From the NCBI RefSeq assembly GCF_035594125.1, contig NC_087158.1, positions 9,581,178-9,645,177 of the forward strand: DNA of 64,000 nt, given 5' to 3'. This DNA is from Scylla paramamosain (Eukaryota; Arthropoda; Malacostraca; Decapoda; Portunidae). How positions within the stretch are numbered: the first letter of the stretch is position 1; the number at the start of each line of letters is the position of its first letter. The notes under the pieces are model-generated. The model had not been told where the DNA came from, made no database searches, and was given only the letters and a program-made list of their open reading frames with translations. This document shows positions 37,885-48,676 of this stretch, one piece after another. The translations under genes were made by a program, and so were the position numbers.

Positions 37885-39647
37885 TTTGAATATATTGTGG
37901 CGTTTCTGATCGTAACAAGCTCAAAAAAAAAAAAAAATAAATAAATAAAAATAAAAATAAAAATAAATAAATAAATCAAACATTTGTTTTTGGTCATGTA
38001 ATTCTGTTTCTCCATAAAGAATGTTGTTGATGCGTTTTATTGTTTTGGTATGTAAATTCAAAAACACTCATGACACGTTTCCCTTAATGTTGCTTTGTAT
38101 TCCCATATAGGATGATTTCAATTTTTTTTTTTTTTTATGATTTTGTGACCAACACGATCTAAAACTCTCAAAGGACACGTCTCCGGTCGTTTGGTTTCCC
38201 TATATAAGAGGTTTTCCGTGCATTTTGCGGTTTTGGTACCTAACAATGTGAAAGCACTCAAAATACAATAAATATTTCGAAATTACGAAAAATATAAAAT
38301 ATTTTTCGTAATGTCTTTCAGTTTCCCCATATAGGGTACTTTCCATGCACTTTGGCGGTTTTGTATGTAACAAGCCCAAAACACTCAAAATTCTGTGTCT
38401 CCATAAAGGGTGTTTTGCCAGCGTTTTAGACTTTTAGTCCGTAATATTCTCAAAAACACTCAAAAGACACGTTTTTAGTAGGGTGCTTTCCATGCTTTTT
38501 AGCGTTTTGGTGCCTATTACGCAAAAAAAAAAAAAAAAGAATAAATAAATAAATAAAATTAAAAGACACGTTTCTGGTAATGTCGTTTGGTTTTTAGTAA
38601 AGTTATTGTGTTTTTTAATAAAAGATGTTTTACCTGCGTTGTAGCGTTCTGGTACGTAAGTACCTCAAAAACACTCAAAAGACACGTTTTTCATAATGTT
38701 TTGTTTTCCCATATAGGGTGCTTTCCATGAGTTTTAGCGCTCATAAATTCTCCAAACACACTTTTCTGGAAATTTCATTTTTTTTTTTCTTATATAGGGT
38801 GCTTTGCATGTATGTTGGCGTTTTGGTAATGTTCTATTTCTCCATATAGAGCGCTATTCATACGTTTTAGCGTTTTGGTACCTAAGAAGCTCAAAAACAC
38901 TCATAATACACGTATCTCGTAATGTCCTTCCCTTTCCCTATTCACTGCATTTTGCATGCATTATGGCGTTTTTATACGTAACAAACTAAAAAAAACTCAT
39001 AATACTTCTTTTAGGTAATGTCATCTTTTTTGTCCATAAAAGGTATTTTACATGCGTTTTAGCGTTTTGGTAGATAAGTAGCTCAAAACACTGAAAAGGG
39101 AAGTTTTTGGTAATGTTTTGTTTTCTATATGGGGTGTTTTCCATATATTTTAGCGTTATGGTACCTAGCCTACACATAAGCATTGAAAAGACATTTCTCT
39201 GGATTTTGAAGGTTTGGAACCTTACAATATGAAATACACTTAAAATACACATTTTTAGTAATGTTGTTCTGTTTCTCCAGTTATTGCTATTTCTCCAACT
39301 AGTGATCTTCATGATTTCTTTTTTCGAATTTTGGTACCAAAAAGATGAAAAACATTCATAACACACGTTTCTCTTAGTGTACTTTCGTTTCGCAATATAG
39401 GGTACTTTTAATACATTTAGGCGTTTTTCTCCGTAACCTGCTCAAAACACTCAAAATTCTTTTTTTTTTTTTTGTGTAATGTTATTGTGTTTGTCAATAA
39501 AGAGTGTTTTGAATGCGTTTCTAGAGTTTTTGGTATATAAGTAACTCAAAAACATTCAAAAGACAAGTTCTTGGTAATGATTTTTTCTTTTCCCATAAAG
39601 TTTTTTTTCCCATACTTTTTTAGCGTTTTGGTGCCTAAGACGTTCAT

Positions 39648-39696
<49 letters not shown>

Positions 39697-39946
39697 TTCC
39701 GGTAATGTCCTTTCGTTTCCCCATGCAAGGGCTTCGCATGCATTTTAGCGTTTTGGTAGCTAACTGAAAAACACTCAAAATACAGGTTTTTGGTAATGTT
39801 GTTCTGTTTCTCCATATAGAGTGGTAATAAAGAGTTATCGCGATTTGGTACATAAGTAACTCAAAAAACATTCATAATACACGTTTCTCGTAATGTCTTT
39901 TCGTTTCCCTATATAGGGAACTTTGTATACGTTTTGGCGTTTCCAA
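37869..39946 (-). repeat. 96-bp satellite HOR array, minus orientation
   Basis: The same monomers in reverse complement (TCCATAAAGGGTGTTTTGC, GGTGCTTTCCATGCTTTTTA and so on), with an (AAATA)n stretch at 37,924-37,976 and a (CA)n tract. It ends in a B monomer at the LINE copy C junction. Confidence 0.93.
39651..39692. repeat. (CA)n microsatellite
   Basis: Twenty-one CA dinucleotides replacing the CACTCAAAAGACACG segment of a D/E monomer boundary. Confidence 0.97.
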
Positions 39947-40546
39947 CGCACCAAACTCTCTAAAAGAGGATGACCAAGACTCAGTAAGTAAAGCCAGAAA
40001 ATCACCAGTAGAGCGGCCTTGACGGATCCCACACTGACGAACAGATAGAAGGTTGTGAAGTGATAGATGTTTAAGAATCTTCCTATTGAGAATAGATTGA
40101 AAAACTTTAGATAGGCAAGAAATGAAAGCAATAGGACTGTAGTTTGAGGGATTAGAACAGTCACCCTTTTTAGGAACAGGCTGAATGTAGGCAAACTTCC
40201 AGCAAGAAGGAAAGATAGATGTTGAAAAACAGAGTTGAAAGAATTTGACTAGGCAAGGTGCAAGCACAGAGGCATCGCTTCGGAGAACAATAGCAGGGAC
40301 CCCATCAGGTCCATAAGCCCTCCGAGGGTTTAGGCCAGCGAGGGCATGGAAAACATCATTGCGAAGAATTTTGATAAGTAGCATGAAGTAGTCAGAGGGT
40401 GGAGGAGAGGGAGGAACATGCCCTGAAGCGTCCAAAGGTAGAGTTTTCAGCAAAGGTTTGAGCGGAGATTTCAACTTTAGAGATAGATGTGATAGCATTG
40501 GTGCCATCTGGTTTAAATAAAAGAGGGAAAGAAGAAGAAGCAAAAA
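39947..40546 (-). mobile_element. LINE family 1, copy C: internal fragment truncated at both ends
   Basis: A 600-bp piece covering only the linker to early RT (minus strand FYLNQM..., AGLNPRRAYGPDGVPAIVL, FQSILNRKILKHLSLHNLLS, IRQGRSTGDFLALLTESW). It lacks both the 3' UTR/poly(A) and the 5' part. Unlike copies A, B and D its frame is open through the VFQSILNRKILKHLSLHNLL segment. It lies within a single B monomer of minus-oriented satellite. The open frame of 225 codons runs on into satellite and is chimeric. Confidence 0.9.
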
Positions 40547-43033
40547 CATTTTCTACGTCACACTCTCAAAAACGCTCAAAATACACTTTTTTTTTTCTTT
40601 TGGTAAAATTATTGTTTTTCTCCATAAATGGTGTTTTACATGCGTTTTAGTATTTTCGTGCTTAAGTACCTTAAAAACACTCAAAAGACACATTTTTGGT
40701 AATGTATTGTTTTATCATATAATTTGCTTTCCACTCTATTTAAAATTTTAGTGCCTAACAAGCTCATAGACTATCAAAAGACACTTTCCTAGAAATATCG
40801 TTTCCTTTCCCCATATAGGGTGGTTTACATCCATTTTGGCGTTTTGGTACCTAACAATATGAAAACACTTAAAATATACGTTATTGGGAATGTTCTTTTT
40901 CTCAATATAGAATGCTAGTCATGAGTTTTAGCGTTTTCGTGCCTAAGAAGCTTTTTAAAAAACACATAATACACGTTGTTCGTAATCTCTTTTCGTTTTC
41001 TCATATGTGGTAATTTTTGGGCATTTTGCGTTTTTGTACATAACAAACTCAAAACACTCAAAATACTTGTTTTTTTATAATGTTATTATGTTTGTCCATG
41101 GAGTGTTTTCCATGCGTTTTATCGTTTTAGTACGTAAGTTGCTCAAACTCTGAAAAAAAGACGTTTTTCGTAATGTTCTTTCATTTTCCAATATAGAGTG
41201 TTTTTCATGATGTTTAACGTTATGATGCCTAACAGAATCATCTATACTAAAAAATATATGAAATACACTCAATATACACATTTTTTTTGTAATGTTCTTT
41301 TTCTCCATAAAGAGTTCATGCGTTTAAGCATTCTGATACCTAAAAATCTCAGAAACACTAATAATACACGTCACTCGTAACGTCCTTTTCTTTCCTTATA
41401 TAATGTATTTTGAATACATTTTGGTGTTTTTATACGTAACAAGCTCAAAAACACTCAAAATGCTTGTTTTTATTAAAGTTATTGTGTGTTTCCATGAAGG
41501 GTGTTTTGCATGAGTTTTAGCGTTTTGGTATGTAAAAAGCTGTAAAACACTCAAAGACACGTTTTGGTAAAATTGTTTTATATTCCCATGTAGGGTGCTT
41601 TCCATGCCATTTAGCGTTTTTGTGGCAAGCATGCAGAAAATAATAAAAAAAGATACGTTTCTTGCAATGTCGTTTCGTTTCTTTATGTAAGAAGGGACTT
41701 TACATGCATTTTTGCCTTTTGGTAGGTAAAATGTTGAAAAAATAATACTCTCCTAATGAAAGTTTCTCGTAATGTCTTTTCGTTTCCCTTTATAGAGTTA
41801 ATTTATGCAATTTTGGTTCTTACTGCGCAACACGCTAAAAACCGCTGAAAATACAAGTTTTTGGTAGTTGTATTTCTCTAAAAAGGGTGTTTTGTATGCG
41901 TTTTAGCATTTTCATACGTAAGTAGCTCAAAAACACTCAGAAAACACGTTTTTGGTAATATTGTTTTCTTTTCCCACTTATGGTGCTTTCCACGCTTTTT
42001 ATCGTTTTGGTGCCTAGAACGCTCATAGACACTCAAAAAAACACGTTTCCACTCGTAAATGTGGTGCTTTCCTTGCATTTTTGGGGTTTTGGTACTTAAC
42101 AATATGAATTACAGTCAAAATACATACGAGTATTTTTGGTGATGTTCTCTTTCTCCATATACAGCGCTATTCATGCATTTTCGCGTTTTGCAACCTAAGA
42201 AACTCAAAACACTTATAATACACATTCCTCGTAATGTATTTTTTTTGTTTTCACATATTAGGTACTTTGCATGTATTTTCGCATTAATATACGTAACAAG
42301 CTCAAAACATTTATAATACACGTTTTTGGTGAAGTTACTGTGTTTCTCGATAAAGGCTGTTTTGCATTCGCTTTAGTGTTTTCGTACTTAAATAGCTCAA
42401 AAACACTTAAAATATATGTTTTTTGGTAAAATTGTTTTATTTTCCCATATAGGATACTTTCTATTCTCTTTAGCATTTTTATGCCTCACAAGCCCATAAA
42501 CACCTAAAAGACACGTTTCTGGTGCTTTTCGTGGATTTTGGCGTTTTAGTACTTAATCGTATGAAATACATTGTAAATACACTTCTTAAGTAATATTCTT
42601 CTGTTTCTTTAAATAAAGTGCTATTCATCCTTTTTTTTTTTAGTTTTGGTACTTAAGAAGTTCAAAAACACTGTCTTAATGTCTTTTTGTTTCCCCATAT
42701 AGAGTTTTTTTTTGCATGTATTTTGGTGTTTTTGTACGTAACAGGCTCAAAAACACTCAAAATACTTGTTTTGGTAATGTTATTCTATTTCTTTATAAAG
42801 GCTGTTTTGCATGCGTCTTAGCGTTTTGGTTCGTAAGTAGTTGAAAACACTAAAAACACACTTTATGGTAATGATGTTTTGTTTCCCATAGAGGAGGCTT
42901 TCGTACCTAAGAAGCTTTTAAAAAACACATAATACACGTTCTTCGGAATGTCTTTTCGTTTTCCCGTATATGGTAATTTTCGTGCATTTGGCGTTTTTGT
43001 ACATAACAAACTCAAAAAACACTCAAAATATTT
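40547..43033 (-). repeat. 96-bp satellite HOR array, minus orientation, with first copy of a tandem duplication
   Basis: Resumes in the B monomer after copy C. 40,932-42,888 is one copy of a duplicated segment whose second copy starts at 42,889. Confidence 0.92.
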
Positions 43034-43269
43034 GAGGCGCGCGGTGCAACAACGACGTAACCGTGAAATTTGAGATTTCGTGTTTTTGCCTGCTCCGTGT
43101 GGTAGAAGGGTGTAAAAGTCTCGTGGTGATGTCGGCCAAGTCATATTCGACCATCTAAGCACCTGTACTAAGGCTCAAAGTCGAGCGTAGTGCGGAGAAA
43201 ATTTCTCTGGACTAACATCTCGAAAGCGGTACAACAACGACGCAACCTGCTCCTCCCAGCCTCACGTGC

Positions 43270-43453
43270 GTATGGCCAATCAGCGGCGCGGTTGCAGCCG
43301 CCCGGCGCGGGCGAGCCAATCACAGCACCGCTGCCATGTTTACCAGCGCCGTTGCCATGGTGACAACACACTCACCATGTGCTCATCCACTCTGCCCTTT
43401 AACACGCCCGAGCACAGACGCACGCTACCTTTCTCGTGACTCTTTACGCAACT
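43270..43453 (+). promoter_or_regulatory. CpG-rich, CCAAT-box promoter-like segment inside the transposon
   Basis: Two CCAAT boxes (43,275 and 43,316) lie in GGCCAATCAGCGGCGCGG and GAGCCAATCACAGC contexts within about 200 bp of GC- and CpG-rich sequence upstream of an ATG at 43,454. This resembles a TATA-less promoter. It is inferred from composition only. Confidence 0.4.
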
Positions 43454-43525
43454 ATGGCTTCTCCCAGCACTTCTACCTCCGTTCCTGCCGTGGAAGAGCG
43501 TCCTGAAGCCAACCATATTCATTGA
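43454..43525 (+). CDS. 23-residue small ORF, possible captured first exon
   Basis: Reads MASPSTSTSVPAVEERPEAN, then HIH and TGA, followed by poly(A) (A20) at about 43,531. No homology recognised. Position after the CCAAT-containing CpG-rich segment suggests a captured 5' gene end or retrocopy, but chance is possible. Confidence 0.25.
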   Translation: MASPSTSTSVPAVEERPEANHIH

Positions 43526-44068
43526 ATACAAAAAAAAAAAAAAAAAAAATTCGTTTCTTCATAATGTTCTTGACATAGCGGCTTTCCATTAATACTTACC
43601 AGAATGCATGCACAAACATAAAATTATCAGCATTACACACTGTTAGTCATAGCAGGACGTCAAAGTTATGGTAGGAGTAATAACGTGCCGGTAATGAGTA
43701 AGTTTTATTTTTTACGCTCGGAAAAAAATTCATAAAAAAATTATTTATGTACCAATCTTCATGAAACTTTCACCTAATACTATGTGTAATAGGCTCTAAC
43801 ACATTATTAACAAATGAAAACAATATCGGGAAAAAAAATTATTACCTACGGTATACGCGTTAATTAACGAGTAAGTCATCCACCCAAAATCGTCACCTAT
43901 CACTTCGAAACCTACATCCCCAAACAGAACTACCCAAGACCTTTCAAATGATGTATAATACTTACTTATTTAAGGGTATCCTATTGTGCGCAATCAGTGT
44001 TTAACTTTGAGCGCGTTTTTCTCGAAACTTCCATTTCTCGGTTACGTCGTTGTTGTACCGCGCGCCTC

Positions 44069-45868
44069 ATTTGCTTTTTTTGTAATGTTATCATGTTTGT
44101 CCATAAAGTGTTTTCCATGTGTTTTATCGTTTTAGTACGTAAGTTGCTCAAACTCTGAAAAAAAGACGTTTTTCGTAATGTTCTTTTATTTTCCCATATG
44201 CTTTTCATGATGTTTAGCGTTATGATGCCTAGCAGAGTCATATATACTCTAAAGATATGTGAAATACACTCAATGTACACACTTTTTTGTAATGTTCTTT
44301 TTCTCCATAAAGAGTTCTATTCATGCGTCGAAGCATTTTGATACCTAAAAATCTCAGAAACACTAATAATATACGTCTCTCGTAATGCCCTTTTCTTTCC
44401 TTATATAATGTATTTTGAATACATTTTGGTGTTTTTATACGTAACAAGCTCAAAAACACTCAAAATGCTTGTTTTTGTTAAAGTTATTGTGTGTTTCCAT
44501 GAAGGGTGTTTTGCATGAGTTTTAGCGTTTTGGTATGTAAAAAACTGTAAAACACTCAAAGACACGTTTTGGTAAAGTTGTTTTATATTCCCATGTAGGG
44601 TGCTTTCCATGCCATTTAGAGTTTTTGTGGCAAGCATGCAGAAAATAATAAAAAAGATACGTTTCTTGCAATGTCGTTTCGATTCTTTATGTAAGAAGGG
44701 ACTTTACATGCTTTTTTGCCTTTTGGTAGGTAAGACGTTGAAAAACAAACAAAATGCATAATATTGTTTTGTATTCCCATGTAAGCTGATTTCCATGTTT
44801 TTTAGCGTTTTGGTGCGTAACACGCTCAAAAATACTAAAAAGACACGTTTTTGGTAAAGTCGCTTCCTTTCCCCAAATAAAAAGGCTTTCCATGCATTTT
44901 GGCATTTTGGTACCTAAGATATGAAAACACTCATAATACACGTTTTTGGTAATATTTTGTTTCTCCATAAAGACTGCTATTATGCGTTTTAGCATTTTGG
45001 TACCTAAGAAACTAAAAAAAAAATACTCTCATAATGCACGTTTATCGTAACGTCTTTTCGTTTCTCTTTATAGAGTCAATTGCATGCATTTTGGGTTCTT
45101 ACTACTTAACACGCTGAAAACCACTGAAAATACAAGTTTTTGGTAAAGTTGTATTTTTCCGAAAAGGGTGTTTTATATGCGTTTTAGCATTTTCATACGT
45201 AAATAGCTCAAAAACACTCAAAAAGACACGTTTTTGGTAATATTGTTTTCTTTTCCCACATAAGGTGCTTTCCAGGCTTTTTAACGTTTTGGTGTTTAGG
45301 ACGCTCAAAAACACTCAAAAAACACGTTTCCATTCGCCAAATGTGGTGCTTTCCTTGCATTTTGGGTCTCTGGTGAATTGCAGTCATTCTGTAATTCTGT
45401 AATTTTGACTGTAATTCTGTGAATTACAGTCAAAATACATGTTTTTGGTGATGTTCTCTTTCTCCATATAGAATGCTATTCATGCGTTTTCGCGTTTGGT
45501 ACATAAGAAGCTCATAAACACTTATAATACACATTCCTCGTAATGTATTTTCGTTTTCACATATTAGGTACTTTCCATGTATTTTCACATTAATATACGT
45601 AAAAAGCTCAAAACACTTAAAATACACGTTTTTGGTGAAATTATTGTGTTTCTCGATAAAGGGTGCATTCTTTTTAGCGTTTTCGTACATAAATAGCTCA
45701 AAAACACTTAAAAAACATGTTTTTTGGTAAAGTTGTTTTATTTTCCCATATAGGATACTTTACCTTTTTTTTGTGCCTCACAAGCTCATAAACACCTAAA
45801 AGGCACGTTTCTGGAAATGTCGTTTCTTTTCACCATATAGGGTGCTTTTCGTGGATTTTGGCGTTTTA
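44069..45868 (-). repeat. 96-bp satellite HOR array, minus orientation, second copy of the duplication
   Basis: Continues the duplicated segment after the transposon and ends within a D monomer at GTGGATTTTGGCGTTTTAG, where the CR1-like LINE is inserted. Confidence 0.92.
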
Positions 45869-48185
45869 GAACATAAGAACATAAGAACATAAGAAATAAG
45901 GGAAGCTGCAAGAAGCGACCAGGCTTACACGTGGCAGTTCTTGTATGAAATACACCTACCTATTTCCATCTATTATCCCCATCCATAAACCTGTCTAATC
46001 TTCTCTTAAAGCTCTACAGTGTCCTAGCACTAAAAACATGATTACTGAGTCCGTTCCATTCATCTACCACTCTATTTGAGAACCAATTTTTTCCTATCTC
46101 CTTCCTAAACCTAAATTTTTTAAGCTTGAACCCGTTATTTCTTGTTCTATCCTGGTTACTGATCCTAAGAATTTTGCTTACATCTCCCTTGTTATAACCC
46201 TTTTACCACTTAAAGACTTCTATCAGGTCCCCTTTTAACCTACGTCTCTCTAGAGAATGTAAATTTAACAGCTTCAACCTCGCCTCGTAAGGAACACTCC
46301 TCATCCCCTGTAGCCTTTTACTCATTCTCCTCTGTACTGATTCTAATAGACCTATATCTTTCCTGTAATGTGGGGACCAGAACTGCACAGCGTAGTCTAG
46401 ATGAAATCTGACCAGCGCCAAGTATAACTTTAATATTACTTCCGGCCTTCTACTTTTAACACTCCTAAAAAATTAATCCTGGTACCCTATTTGCCCTGTT
46501 TCTGGCCTCTATGCATTGTTTCCCAAGACGGAGTTCAGAGCTAACTATAACTCCTAAATCTTTCTCGTACCCTGTACCTACCAGAGTTTGGTTGTTTAAT
46601 GTGTACCTACTGTTTGAGTTTCCTCTACCTACGATAAGTACTTTACATTTATTGATATTAAATTGCATTTGCCACTTATCCGTCCATTCATTCATTCTAT
46701 CTAAATCTGCCTGCAAGGCGATGGCATCTGATTCTGACCTAATTAATCTACCTATCTTTGTGTCATCCGCAAATTTACTAACATCACTACAAATTCCACT
46801 ATCCAAGTCACTGATATATATTAGAAATAACAATGTCCCTAATATTGATCCCTGTGTCACCCCACTAATTACATGACCCCACTCGGATTTCGAGCCGTTT
46901 ATTACAACTCTTTGTCGCCTGTCATTAAGCCATGACCCTATCCAGCCTAACACCTTTCCATCTATCCCGTGTGCCCTAACCTTTCTCAGGAACCTTTGAT
47001 GGGGTACCTTGTCAAATACTTTACTAAAGTACAGATATAAAATATCATTATCTACTGCCTCGTACACTTTACCGTAAAAACTTAACAAGTTTGTCAGGCA
47101 AGACTTCCCCTTCGTGAAGCCATGCTGTGACTGGTTTATGAAGTTATGTTTGTCTAAATGTTCCCTAATGTTCCTCGTTATTATTGACTAATATTTTACC
47201 TGCAACTGAAGTTAAGCTGACAGGGCTATAGTTAGACGCTAAAGTTTTATCTCCTTTCTTAAAGATGGGTACTACATTAGCCTGCCTCCACATTACCGGT
47301 ACCTCACCCGACTCAAGTGATTTCCTAAAGACAGAAACTAACGGCTCACTAATAATATCTTTGCATTCCTTAAGTACCCTGGGATATATTTCATCTGGTC
47401 CTGGTGTCTTGAACTTTTTTAGCCTAACTATCTAACTATCTCCTGTTCCACTATCTCCCTAGTTATAGAAATATCTGTCAGCTTCTCATTCTCATCTGCT
47501 CTAAACATCTGTTCACTATCTGGCACATCCTGCATATTTTCCTGGGTGAAGACAGTTAAAAAATACTCATTCAGAAGTTTACTAATCTCCCAAGAACTAA
47601 CCAGCTCCCCATCTGCTGCCTTTAATGGACCTATAGTATCCTTATTCTTCATCTTGTATACCTGATAAAATCCCTTGGGGTCCTTGGGGTCCGTCTTCGC
47701 CTGGCTGGCTGGCCCGTAGCTTTCCTCGTTAACTTCCTAACTGTCCTAACTAATTCATTATATTGTGACCTTAAAACTTCTTCACCTGCCCTTAATCTCT
47801 TATATATACTTCTCTTACGCCCTATATAATGTTTTAACCTAGCAGTCATCCATTTAGGGTAATTTTTCTGTGATCTTATTGCCCTATACGGGATATTTGC
47901 TAACTGACCTGTATGAACTTTATCTATGAAATATTTATACAATTTATCTACATTTACCTCACCTAATCCCCTCATCTCGGCCCGTGCCATCCTCTCCACT
48001 CCTTCATCTACTCGCCTCGACCTCACCTCTCTCGTTTCAGAATGACCAGACATTCCAACATACTCACACCTATCTCCCCCTCCCTCTCTCCTCCACTCCT
48101 TCCGGACACATCTTCCCTCCTCTTGTCCTCACGCCTTACCTCACCTCTCTCATCCTGCCTTATCTTATCTTATCTTATAATCAAT
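45869..48185 (-). mobile_element. CR1-like LINE, 5'-truncated
   Basis: The 3' end on the minus strand consists of tandem TTCTTATG octamers (plus strand GAACATAAGAACATAAGAAC at 45,869), the terminal short-repeat ending typical of CR1/L2 elements instead of poly(A). The 5' side ends in a (CTTAT)n stretch near 48,157-48,178. D-monomer satellite occurs on both sides, so part of a monomer is duplicated across the insertion. Most of the endonuclease domain is absent. Confidence 0.9.
46203..48053 (-). pseudogene. CR1-type reverse transcriptase, disrupted
   Basis: In order on the minus strand: linker region (KYFIDKVHTGQLANIPYRAI, YPKWMTARLKHYIGRK), FKTPGPDEIYPRVLKECKD, ANVVPIFKKGDKTLASNYSP, YLYFSKVFDKVPHQRFLRKV (motif A), SGVTQGSILGTLLFLIYISD, SKFADDTKIGRLI (motif C), WQMQFNINKCKVLIVG, EKDLGVIVSSELRLGKQC, and HLDYAVQFWSPHYRKDIGLL, then ESVQRRMSKRLQG. 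Frameshifts lie near 47,430, 47,180-47,090 and 46,450. In motif A the first catalytic Asp of the usual YLDFSKAFDK pattern is Tyr, so the copy is dead apart from its frameshifts. Confidence 0.9.
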
Positions 48186-48189
48186 GTAA

Positions 48190-48640
48190 AAATAATTAAA
48201 AGAGATGTTTCTGATAATTTCATTTCTTTTCCCCATATAGGGTGTTTTGTGTGCATTTTTGCCGTTTGGTACCTAAGAACGTGAAATAAACTCAAAATAC
48301 ATGTTTTTGGTAATACTGGTAAGTTTTACAGAGTTTTGGTACCTAAAAAGCTCAAAAACTCTCATAGTACACGTTTTTCGTAATTTTTTTTTTTTTTCGT
48401 TTCCCCATATACGATAATTCCCATGAATTTTTGGCGTTTTTGTACGTAACAAATTCAAAACACTCATTTTTTTAAAAATTATTATTATTATAATTTTTTT
48501 TTATATATATAATGTTATTTTGATTCTCAGTTAAAAGTGTTTTGTCTACGTTTTAGCGTTTTGATACGTAAGTAGCTAAAAACACTCAAAAGACATGTTT
48601 TTCATAATGTTTTTTATTTCCCATATAGTTTGCTTTGAAT

Positions 48641-48676
<36 letters not shown>

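Larger units (their letters stand above)
43034..44068. mobile_element. 1,035-bp non-autonomous DNA transposon with 30-bp TIRs
   Basis: The left end 43,034-43,063 (GAGGCGCGCGGTGCAACAAC...) and the right end 44,039-44,068 are inverted complements with one mismatch, with weaker similarity further inward. Both sides are flanked by ATTT (possibly ATTTG). The satellite copy at about 41,060 shows the uninterrupted site (AAATACTTGTTTTTTT). A third copy of the inner TIR motif (CGGTACAACAACGACGCAAC) lies at 43,227. The left half is CpG-rich and the right half AT-rich. No transposase is encoded. The family is not recognised. Confidence 0.88.
40932..45868 (-). repeat. tandem segmental duplication within the satellite (about 1.96-kb unit)
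   Basis: Copy 1 (40,932-42,888) and copy 2 (42,889-45,868) align monomer by monomer. Shared private variants include TTTGTGGCAAGCATGCAGAA, GTAAGAAGGGACTTTACATG, CTCAGAAACACTAATAATA and ATATAATGTATTTTGAATAC. Copy 2 additionally holds the inverted-repeat transposon at 43,034-44,068 and about 270 bp (44,740-45,010) missing from copy 1. The offset of 1,957 bp is close to four HOR units, as expected from unequal exchange in register. Confidence 0.88.

Noticed and set aside
43034..44068. Host promoter and gene start
   Set aside because: The segment is bounded by near-perfect 30-bp TIRs and an empty-site paralogue, so it is a transposon. Any promoter is cargo.
46511..46876. Plus-strand ORF of 121 codons in the CR1 region
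   Set aside because: Antisense shadow of the CR1 reverse transcriptase.
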